A stretch of 64,000 nucleotides of DNA from Prostheceraeus crozeri (lineage: Eukaryota > Platyhelminthes > Polycladida > Euryleptidae): NCBI GenBank assembly GCA_907163375.1, contig CAJQUW010016958.1, positions 16,742 to 80,741 of the forward strand. The letters are read 5' to 3'. A model generated the notes under the pieces. The model ran no database searches, was not told the DNA's origin, and saw only the letters and a list, made by a program, of their open reading frames with translations. Below are positions 1 through 9,022 of the stretch, one piece after another. Position 1 is the stretch's first letter. Every line of letters begins with the position of its first letter. Position numbers and translations under genes: made by a program.

Positions 1-118
1 AACGCGACGCAACGTTCAAGTTGACTGATAGCAGATTCAACTTAATGATAGTATTCGCCAGTCCGAAGACTGCCCAGGGCAAACCGCGTGGAGGTTCTAT
101 CATGTCTTGCCCCTAGGT

Positions 119-134
119 GGCCCTTAAGAGAGCC
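119..134 (-). terminator. Histone-type 3' stem-loop without an adjacent histone gene
   Basis: On the minus strand this reads GGCTCTCTTAAGGGCC: a six-pair stem with one G-U pair, a CTTA loop, then ACC. It has the form of the SLBP-bound stem-loop that ends replication-dependent histone mRNAs and matches the loops after the two H2A genes in this window (GGTCCTCTTAAGGGCC). Read on the plus strand it has a C-A mismatch, so minus is favoured. No histone reading frame lies upstream on that strand; the nearest stop codon belongs to the coiled-coil ORF about 170 nt away. Confidence 0.65.
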
Positions 135-303
135 GATGGTTCGTTCTCGGGAGTGTCGTGATGGGGTGGTGAAGGCGGGCAAAGATCTGCAATGAAAATG
201 ATATGTATTAGAATAGGATTACTTTATAGGATTTATATAGATTAGGATATATAGATTAGGATTTAGGATAAGCTCTATCTTATTTACTTTTTCACTTACC
301 AAG

Positions 304-1536
304 TTAGTCATCCTTTGGCAGTCTCGCGCGTTTCCGAATCGAAAATTTGTGGAGATGGCCGCGCATTCGTAGGCTGGCGTGGAGGCATTTTTTCGTGGGA
401 TGACCATTGTAGCATAGGATGGATTCGTCTAAATTCTGGTTTACGAGTACTTCGCCGGCCAAATGATTATCCCGAATAGGGATGTGAAATTCAAACAAAC
501 GATCCTCATTCACACGTTCCCACTCATCCCTCATGCGCTCCAACTTCTCTTACGCCTGCCTCTCATCACCCCGCCGAGCCACAGTCCTCTCCAACTCAAC
601 ATTCCTCGCTCTCAACACACTCATCTCCTTCATCATCTCCTCAAACTTCGCTTCTGCATCTCTCATTCTTCTCTCCGCAGCACTCGCCCTCTTCTCACAC
701 TCATCATTCTTCTCTTCCAACTCACGCGTCTTATTCTTCAAATCAGTCACACTACGCCTCATTCTAATATTTTCATCCGCTACCTCCTTCGACTTCAGTT
801 CCTTCTTTTTCAACTCATCCAACTCCTTCACAACTTCATCCTTCACTTTCTTCAAACTCTCATACTTATTCACCAACAAATCACGCGCCATCTGCTGCGA
901 AACATGCCTCTTCTCTTCATCCTTCAACCACCTCGCCGACTGCACACGAATCCCACCACTCTTCACTTTTGGGGAAGATGAGCTCTTCGGAGGGTCGGTG
1001 ATGACAATGTTTGACACCTCCGACGACGAAGAGCTCAACTTCCTCACACGCTTCCTCACACGCTCCCTATCTAAATCCACATCATCCTCATCATCACTCT
1101 CAAGCACTCTCTTTCGCTCAATCTCACCCTCCAACGACGCAACCGCTCTCGCCAACTCATCATTCTCAACAACATTCTCAACAACATTCTCAGCCTTACC
1201 CTCTCGCTCCATCGCCAACATTCGCTCCCTCTCTTCCACAATCAACTGCGTAAATCTCAAATCAGTCACTAAACCACCACTACAGTCAGCATGCACTCTG
1301 TAAAAACGCGCCTCATCCTCATCACCCTTCAGCACTCTACACTTCACGCACGCAACCCTATTCAAGATAATCATGTGGCCGGTGCCCGCCTTCTTGACAT
1401 GAGCCTTGGCGTCCGCACTGCGATTAACTCGCCCACATGTGCACATTTTAATATGGTATTTGCGGTTCCTGTCATTAGCCATGTTAGATTTATCGTTAGC
1501 TGTAAGATAATGAAATTTGTATAAGTTTGGAATCAT
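304..1536 (-). CDS. Unrecognised Cys/His plus coiled-coil protein, interrupted by one in-frame TAA
   Basis: I do not recognise this protein. An ATG at 1536 opens 328 codons, a TAA lies at 552-550, and the same frame then stays open for 81 more codons to 304, so about 409 residues are preserved around one stop. A second in-frame ATG is at 1482. Residues 32-85 hold CTC, two spaced histidines (46, 54), CVKC at 63-66 and HADC at 82-85, a plausible zinc-binding module. A basic/acidic low-complexity stretch with a serine run follows around 150-190, then a long charged coiled coil from about 200 to past the stop. The coding strand is strongly purine-rich, unlike the AT-rich surroundings, which suggests selection on the protein or a foreign origin. 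The stop may be a real C-terminus, a recent nonsense change or an assembly error. A histone-type stem-loop lies about 170 nt beyond the last codon. No function is assigned. Confidence 0.5.
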
Positions 1537-1605
1537 GTAGTACAGTCATATTCCTAAAGAGTGTAGTGAGTGGCACTCGATCCCGTCGACAGCCCGAAGG
1601 CCTTA

Positions 1606-1723
1606 TACTGATCACTAGGGAAGTGAGAGATCTTCCCCGATACCCGCTCTTTACAGCTGAAGACATCATTGTCACTGCCCCGAAGTGGTAACAGGAACGC
1701 CGAGTCAAAGGTAGTGATCAGTA
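1606..1723. repeat. 12-bp inverted repeat pair
   Basis: TACTGATCACTA at 1606-1617 and its exact reverse complement at 1712-1723 flank about 94 bp. It lies just upstream of the coiled-coil ORF start. It could be the mark of a small mobile element or the end of the unit that carries that ORF; no target duplication was seen. Confidence 0.4.
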
Positions 1724-2253
1724 GCTGGGATCTAACCCCTCAAAGCTGCCTTAGACATAGTTAAATTTCAAATCTGATAGCATATTTGAACTCAGGATAC
1801 TTAAAAACCTTAGTATATATGTTAAAACTTTGAAAAAAGTGAAAATTAAGAATTTTTAAAAAATTCCGCATTTTACTACTCATACTACTTTTAAAAAATT
1901 TTATCAGTAGTAAAGACACTATCAAACTCTATCATACAAACTTTGAAGTAAGAAGATAGCTTGCCTACTTCAAAAGATAGAGTCCTTTGAAACACCCGAT
2001 ATCGGGAGCTCAGAGCGACGACCGTCGCTTACCTCGTCTTTCGATGAAGTGATCAGACTTACGTTGTCGGGGGTTTATATATGCTCGGAAGACAACTTAA
2101 AATGGCTCTATCTCCGAAAGTATTCATCGTAGCGACATGCGGTTTGTTGCAAACGATTCGTCTCATCATTCTCTATCATATGACACCTGAACCATTCTCA
2201 TATGATCACGGGAAGTTGGTCCGTCAGCACATGTCCATGTAACATGCCACAAG
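1724..2253. other. No gene seen
   Basis: AT-rich sequence. A TATA-like run (TTTATATATG, about 2077-2087) stands before a 44-codon plus-strand frame starting at 2102, too short and featureless to call a gene. Confidence 0.4.
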
Positions 2254-2510
2254 TGAAAAAATTCCTAAGTGTGAGAGCTCCAGTGTGGTGAAAATTTTGA
2301 AAAATTTAAAACTTCCGAATTTCGACCTGGGACCTTTACCAAAACATTTTTCATCAAATTTCACTGACTCCCCCTCCCCCCCCCCTCGTTCAGAGAAATT
2401 TGATGAAAAATGTTTTGGTGGCGGTCCCAGGTCGAAATTCCACACTTTGGAAAATTTTCAAAATTTTACCCATACAAAGCCACTCTGACACTTAGGATTT
2501 TTTCAGGTGA
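2254..2510. repeat. Inverted copy at the head of the 296-bp array
   Basis: Sequence from about 2254 to 2366 is the imperfect reverse complement of about 2394 to 2510, around a C-rich spacer (2367-2393). Both arms contain the word AATTTCGACCTGGGAC and the word CAAAACATTTTTCATCAA or their complements. The left arm is therefore a partial repeat unit in opposite orientation to the tandem copies that follow. Confidence 0.75.
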
Positions 2511-3575
2511 GCGAGCTCCGACCTAAAATCTTGTAACCGCTCTAACTTTTGAATGAAGACAGATATGAACAAGCCGTTTCTTTCACTGAATTTGTCTCAC
2601 TCTTAGCTTTCAAACGAGCTATTGCACGACAAAATCCGTCCACTAGAAGCCAAGATCGAAGCTAGCTGTCCAGAGGGGGGGGAGGTCAGTGAAATTTGAT
2701 GAAAAATGTTTTGGTGGCGGTCCCAGGTCGAAATTCCACACTTTGGAAAATTTTCAAAATTTTACCCATACAAAGCCACTCTGACACTTAGGATTTTTTC
2801 AGGTGAGCGAGCTCCGACCTAAAATCTTGTAACCGCTCTAACTTTCGAATGAAGACAGATATGAACAAGCCGTTTCTTTCACTGAATTTGTCTCACTCTT
2901 AGCTTTCAAACGAGCTATTGCACGACAAAATCCGTCCACTAGAAGCCAAGATCGAAGCTAGCTGTCCAGAGGGGGGGGAGGTCAGTGAAATTTGATGAAA
3001 AATGTTTTGGTGACGGTCCCAGGTCGAAATTCCACACTTTGGAAAATTTTCAAAATTTTACCCATACAAAGTCACTCTGACACTTAGGATTTTTTCAGGT
3101 GAGCGAGCTCCGACCTAAAATCTTGTAACCGCTCTAACTTTTGAACGAAGACAGATATGAACAAGCCGATTCTTTCACTTAATTTGTCTCACTCTTAGCT
3201 TTCAAACGAGCTATTGCACGACAAAATCCGTCCACTAGAAGCCAAGATCGAAGCTAGCTGTCCAGAGGGGGGGGGAGGTCAGTGAAATTTGATGAAAAAT
3301 GTTTTGGTGACGGTCCCAGGTCGAAATTCCACACTTTGGAAAATTTTCAAAATTTTACCCATACAAAGTCACTCTGACACTTAGGATTTTTTCAGGTGAG
3401 CGAGCTCCGACCTAAAATCTTGTAACCGCTCTAACTTTTGAACGAAGACAGATAGGAACAAGCCGTTTCTTTCACTGAATTTGTCTCACTCTTAGCTTTC
3501 AAACGAGCTATCGCACGACAAAATCCGTCCACTGGAAGCCAAAATCGAAGCAAGCTGTCCAGAGGGGGGGGACGT
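2394..3575 (+). repeat. Tandem array of about four 296-bp units
   Basis: The word GAAAAATGTTTTGGTG recurs at 2405, 2701, 2997 and 3294, giving a period of 296, 296 and 297 bp. Copies differ at only a few bases. Each unit ends with a TCCAGAGGGGGGG run followed by a GTCA. The unit holds no reading frame. It looks like satellite or minisatellite DNA, or a tandemly amplified transposon end. Confidence 0.9.
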
Positions 3576-3579
3576 CAAC

Positions 3580-4120
3580 CGAAAATTTTTTCTCTCCGAT
3601 TGACTTGAAACTCACCATAGCGATGCAGAATTTCACGCTGAATCCGAATCTGACCTCCGTTTTCTCATCCGATGCTTCGTTTTGACGCTACACACCAAAA
3701 CGTCCCAAATTCTAACTCTGTCGTTTTTCGAAAAATGTTGAAAATTTTTTCTCACCGATTGCCTTGAAACTCACCATACCGATGCAGAATTTCACGCTGA
3801 ATACGAATCTGACCTCCGTTTTCTCATCCGACCACTCCTTCCACTCGAAACAACCCATTTTACAACCCAACATTCAGCAGATTGCACCAAAAACATCACA
3901 CACTATAGCCTCAAGACTAATCCTGGCGGTCGCCCAAGTCCACCACGACACTCTATCGTTCCAGAGGGGGGGGGACGTCAGCGAACAGTTTGTGAACCCA
4001 CCTGGTCGGCACACCACGACAGACTACAACCTCTGCCGTTCCAGAGGGGGGGACTCAGACCCGAAGCACCACGGCGGCCGACCACGACACTCTGCCGTTC
4101 CAGAGGGGGGGGACGTCAGC
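3580..4120 (+). repeat. Second repeat type plus recurring G-run motif
   Basis: Two copies of a segment that includes CTTGAAACTCACCATA and GATGCAGAATTTCACGC lie about 155 bp apart (from about 3585 and 3740). The motif CCAGAGGGGGGG with a following GACTCA or GACGTCA then recurs near 3960, 4042 and 4099, joining this block to the 296-bp array. The 150-codon frame across this stretch is a by-product of the repeats. Confidence 0.7.
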
Positions 4121-4167
4121 GATGGCGGCCATCTTGCGCTATCTGGTGTTCGTCGTTTTCTTACTAC

Positions 4168-4971
4168 TGATGAACCTTCGGCCATCACACGTGACGAAAC
4201 GCCATTTATGTTTTAGTTCTTCCAAAGTCTCCACATCTCTTCCACATTTCGTCCAAGTTTTCCCAAACATTTTCCCCAACATTTCCCAAACATCATCATT
4301 TTCATCACACTTACTTTTGACCATTAGACTACATTCAATGTGTTCATGATCCATCATTGAACTCTTCATCGCGGGATCTCTTTATCTCTTTAGCAATTTT
4401 ATAAGGGGTCCATTGCGGGTGCAAGGGAAGTAGGCATTCTACGCATCGCTTGATAAACTCTTTTTCTCTCTACGTATAGTTGTGACATAATTCAATCACA
4501 AAATTGAACAAGGATTTCGAGCTATTGGATCAACTGTAATTACGTCTCATTCCAAATTTGAAATTCGGCTTTGCAGATAGCTCATACATATGCAAGTTAT
4601 ATTGTTTCCTGATGAAAGCCACATGATACTGGGTATTGATTTCCATATGAAACTTATCTTCCCTAAAGATATTTGATTTAACACATCGATCGCTATATGT
4701 ACCTACAACACAGAGATAAATTGCTTTGCCTTTGACCTACAAACACTCAGTACTGGTCACTGGATGATTGAAATGAAAGCTGTATGGTCATTTGTAACAA
4801 TGGTGAAATATTTCTCCATTTATGATTGTCATTCAAGTGAAGAAATGGAAGTAGTAAATGAAAATGTTTGGGGTCTAACTTGGACGAAATGTGGAAGAGA
4901 TGTGGAGACTTTGGAAGAACTAAAACATAAATGGCGTTTCGTCACAAGGTGTGATGGCCGAAGGTTCATCA
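4168..4971. mobile_element. Fold-back element with about 105-bp inverted arms
   Basis: About 4168-4270 is the near-exact reverse complement of about 4870-4971; shared words include GATGAACCTTCGGCCATCAC and ACGAAACGCCATTTATG. Weaker similarity continues inward. About 600 bp of non-coding sequence lies between the arms. The similar predicted peptides on the two strands are the same arm read twice, not genes. Superfamily unknown. Confidence 0.75.
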
Positions 4972-5475
4972 ACGAGCATCACCCAATTGGTGTTGTGTGA
5001 TCATCTGTAGCAGAAAGACTTCGTAATGATGGTTATCGTTTAAGTGAAAAAATTGAAAGTAGGCTAGCTTTTCCATTCAATCGTTGTTCTCTTCATCTAG
5101 TTTTTTGGATTTCGAGTTCCTCTACGTTGTGTGCACATTGTAGTCTCATCCTCAAATGCAATCATATATTGCAATGCTGAATGTGGTAATATAGATGTGT
5201 ATTGTCTTCAAAATGAGACCTTAATTTCTGTTGGATAACTAGATGCTACATTAAAATTTAGTCACATTTTTTATGCCACACCCTGTAGGATGCGACTGCT
5301 TGATCTCACTAAAGAATTTCTTTAAGTTATTTAGAAATTGCTGATCACATATTTTCCCATTCCTTCACTATGATGTTGTAATTCAAACTATGAAACTCAT
5401 TCCGTATGCAGTAGGACGATGTTTGTTTTGTCCGGTATTTTCAGAATCCTATGAGGATCCATTTATTGAAGATGC
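4972..5475. other. No gene seen
   Basis: AT-rich intergenic sequence with no coding or repeat signal that I could support. Confidence 0.5.
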
Positions 5476-5483
5476 GTACACAG

Positions 5484-6364
5484 TAGAGCTGGATTAATCA
5501 ATTCTTTATTCAATCAAAAATTTAATCAATTAACTTTTTGAGGCTAATCATAATCATAATCATGTCATTGAAATTTAGTTCAAACATTAATCTCAATCAT
5601 AATCAAGGTTTTGAAAATTTAATCATGATCATAATAAAAATCACGCTAATTAATCAGCAAATTTGATTAAATTTAATTTTAGTCATCCGAACATCATTTG
5701 AGATCAGAACTCGGCCGTCAATGACAGAGTGACAGCCTCACTTTAGTAGGCTACTAACGTATACGTTAGGACGGAAAGTACACAATGTTGTCGAAAGTGT
5801 CAGTTGTTGATGCAGGTCATGAAAATGCGTTCACGCCGATCGTCATGGAATATCTTCCCTCCGAAGTTTTCTCTTTACGTGTACCTTAGATAATCAAAAC
5901 ATACTCAATTGACCACTGCCGACAGGAGAGACAAATCAACGCACGCTTTCATCTGCCGACAACTTCCCAACAGCTCTCTGTCGGGCAGATATTGGCCCAG
6001 CATCATATTATCAAAATTTTCCACTGGGTGGATTCAATATTTTCGTCAATTTGTACGGTATGATGTCGCTGACAAAATCGAATGATAAATGCAATACTAA
6101 TTCAGTGAGCTTGTTAATTGAACGCAGAACAATTATTACTTAAACGCATTTAAATTAACATTGACTCAACAAAGTGTCTGAAAGTCGTAATAAACATCGT
6201 ATTCAGCCCATCCAGCGTCCATAATAAAGTGTCTGACCACTTAATCATAGTAGCAATTTTGAACGCCTTAATCAATCATGATCATAATCAAGTTTATGGC
6301 CGCCTTTATCACAATCACAATCATAATCAACATTTTTGATTATTGGCTAAGCGTTCCAGCTCTA
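5484..6364. mobile_element. Non-autonomous hAT element (881 bp)
   Basis: The ends are TAGAGCTGGA and TCCAGCTCTA, perfect 10-bp terminal inverted repeats of hAT type. Flanking octamers GTACACAG (5476-5483) and GTCCACAG (6365-6372) match at 7 of 8 positions, as expected for an aged hAT target duplication. The subterminal zones are filled with reiterations of words like AATCATAATCA. No transposase frame is present. Confidence 0.82.
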
Positions 6365-6372
6365 GTCCACAG

Positions 6373-7379
6373 TGAAAGGGAAACGCAAAAACCGTTCAAG
6401 TTCATGAGAAATAATGTCTTCAGCTTGAAAATGTAAACTGTAACCGCACAGAGCTGACTGTGTCAGTTGAAACTACGACGTGAATCATTCAGTTCATTCA
6501 TCAGTTTTCGTCTTGTTGCGTTGAGATAATCCATCCGTTGTCCACGCCAATTGCTTCAACCATGTTCTTTACAATGCTGCATGTAGTATATGTAGCTACT
6601 ATACTCTGTTGAAATGATGTAGAAAATGCTGTTCTGGAGTGTTTCGCTGAGCTCTCGAAGTAAACCAAAAAAGAGGCGAAACTCAAGGAAGAATTCCAAG
6701 CTCCAAGGAAGAATTCCAAGCTGTCAAGACTAGCAAAAAATAGTGCGACATGTGGTCATGAGATAATTGACTCTCTGCGAGAGACTCTACCGCATCGTGA
6801 AGAGCATTTTGCCCATAAAATCTTTCTACGATATTCAACCGCGGAGATCATTCAGACAGGGCCATCTGTAGCCTTCTTGGCGATCAAGAGGACGAACTTA
6901 GTCCATCTTCCAAGCGAGCCCAGCATCAATGAAATCAAGCTTTATTATGTTCATTCATTTTCTGTCAGATGTTCAGTGTTCTTATTGCATCAGAACTCTT
7001 CGGTTGCCACTTGAAGATTTCCTGGCCTTCGCGCTTAAGTTGAGACCAAGAGGAAGGACAGTTCTTTGGTATGACCCCGAATTGTCTAAACGAAGAAAAA
7101 ACTTCAAGGTGAATTCGAAAAGCCTTAGAATGTGAGAGAGGCTATTGATGTACGATCGCTCTCGTCTGTACTTGGATAAGCATTTTCCCGAGGATAAGCA
7201 TGACTTTTACGATTGATTCTCTGTTTGATGAAAGCCGTCCTCCGACACTGGACGAGATTCTAGAGGTTTTGGATCAGCATGTACTCACTAGTGTCGGACC
7301 AGTGGACAATCAGCTGCATGACGACATGAAGCTTCTCAAAGACGTGTTTTGGATTTTGTAAGAAAGCTCACTAGAAAGA
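6373..7379. other. Degraded sequence, no intact gene
   Basis: Contains a short direct duplication around 6690-6722 (AAGGAAGAATTCCAAGCT twice) and a 68-codon plus-strand frame at 6929-7135 with no recognised motif. Given the hAT transposase remnant just downstream, some of this may be eroded transposase sequence. Confidence 0.3.
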
Positions 7380-7399
7380 AGTGACCCCCACTTTCTAAA

Positions 7400-7580
7400 T
7401 CCTCTCTCTTCAGAGTCGCATCAGTGCTTATGTTGATTCCATTTTCAAATGCCTTTGCTGAACGGGTTTTCTCAGTGTTTTAGACTGATGACAGAAATCG
7501 ACTGTTGGTTAATTCTGTCGATTGCGGACTTGTATTTAATTCAATTTTGACATTCATTTTGATGAGTTTTGCAAATATGT
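7400..7580 (+). pseudogene. hAT transposase C-terminal (dimerisation) remnant
   Basis: Translating from about 7420 gives IPFSNAFAERVFSVF, a stop, then TDDRNRLLVNSV. This matches the hAT C-terminal dimerisation segment (pattern: P-S-N-A-x-x-E-R-x-F-S, then R-N-R-L). The reading frame has a stop within the motif and no continuous upstream transposase, so it is a dead fragment. Confidence 0.6.
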
Positions 7581-8479
7581 TCTGAAGAGATCAAAGTATT
7601 TGACCGCTTTGAAGAGTGATCAAATATAACTTTAAGCAGTAAGCATTTGACAGGTCTTGCTCAAATCTGATAAAAAGTTGATGAATTTGAAAATGAGACA
7701 TTGGTTAAATTTACTTCCATTCGGGAGTTTGCTTTAAGTATTTTTTATCAAATCATTGTTGCGAATATGAAAAGTCTAATTCATTAATTCAGATTTTACT
7801 CCATTGTGCAGGTTGTTGTGAATATTTTATTAAAGAAATGGTATTGAAAAAAAATAGTTTCGAATTGTTTCTTTCTTTTACGGGGCACTTTGCATATTTG
7901 TCGGAATGTACGTGTATTTCCAGTTCTTCTCTCTTGGCCTTATTGGAATGAAATCGTTATATGTTTCATTGATCGTCCGGCATTTTCATCCGATGGAGTT
8001 GGCAACCCTTATTCCATGCCTAGTCACAGCTCGTACCCAAACTACCGTGGATATTTATGGCAGTCACTTTTCCCATTACCTCAACTTTGACAAGCTGCTG
8101 CTACTCTGTCCAATCACATCGCTTCTCCATGAAATTTCATTCGTTACGTAGATTCAATATACATAATATCTAGTACAAACATCGATGAAGCAATTCTTTA
8201 GTAGGCCCTATATAGAAAACAATGTTTTGTAAAGAGTGGGTCTGTATGAAACACCAAAAATATCTTCATAATTGCATCATGATATAATTTTTATTGGTAG
8301 TATTCTATGATTTCTGTTATACAATACATTTCAATAAGAGAGTCCATGTATAGTCATTCCATGCATATTCATTGTTTCACATACTTTATTCAGAACAACA
8401 AGAAAATAGGATGGCAAAGAAGTTAAAAGTAACTTTAAAAAGAGTGCTGACAAAAAATTAAAAATTCATGCCTACTTTG
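7581..8479. other. No gene seen
   Basis: AT-rich. Two overlapping plus-strand frames of 66-81 codons at 7890-8151 show no recognisable motif. Confidence 0.4.
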
Positions 8480-9022
8480 AGATGAAATGTGCCTCAAAGT
8501 ACATTTTGCCACACTTCTCCAAGCATCGTAGGTGGTGTGGCGATTGTACAACGCCAATCTAACTCCGCACAAGGCAGAAGAATGTCGGCTGGCCTGTGCT
8601 TATTTTGACGTCATTCTCAAGTTTAAGAGACAGGTGGACTCATTCGCAAAAATCGAACACCACAGAGAATTGTGACGATTGACGACACCGGCACCATACT
8701 TGCAGGTCAAGGCGTGATGTCTTACAGAATCAAGAATCTGCGCCTTTTCCAAAGGACAAGTTGGACAAATCGTGCTACTCTCGAATAATTCTAACTAACC
8801 CAAGCCAAATTTCCGCAGGATCTGCATTTCATTTGGTTCGAGATGTAGGTTAAGTCCAATTGAAGGCAATGCCCGTAACCAAAATGATGCGTCAGAGTTG
8901 ATCACTGCACTGAATCTGGCTTGATGGGATGGCGCTGATGACTCAAAGAGATTTTCAAAGTGAAACTCTTTGATGGCAGATGACAGCTTAGTTACATATG
9001 TATAATACCATGGCTGCAGCAT
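8480..9022 (-). mobile_element. Fragment of a reverse-transcriptase-type retroelement (C-terminal region)
   Basis: The minus strand encodes ARFSAVINSDASFWLRALPS, and further on HHALTCKYGAGVVNRHNSLW. Both resemble conserved blocks found after the RT in a widespread animal retroelement protein type (ALPS...LGL block, then a GLSC-x-x-x-AG-x-x-x-RH-x-x-L block). The piece is broken and lacks the RT. The clade is not certain. A further C-terminal piece of the same protein type occurs at 52888-53136. Confidence 0.5.

Noticed and set aside
463-1303. Plus-strand frames of 172 and 256 codons
   Set aside because: They are antisense shadows of the coiled-coil ORF on the minus strand; their Ser/Leu-rich composition comes from its purine bias.
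3764-4369. 150- and 75-76-codon frames
   Set aside because: They cross tandem and inverted repeats; the same peptide appears on opposite strands at 4139 and 4764 because of the inverted arms.
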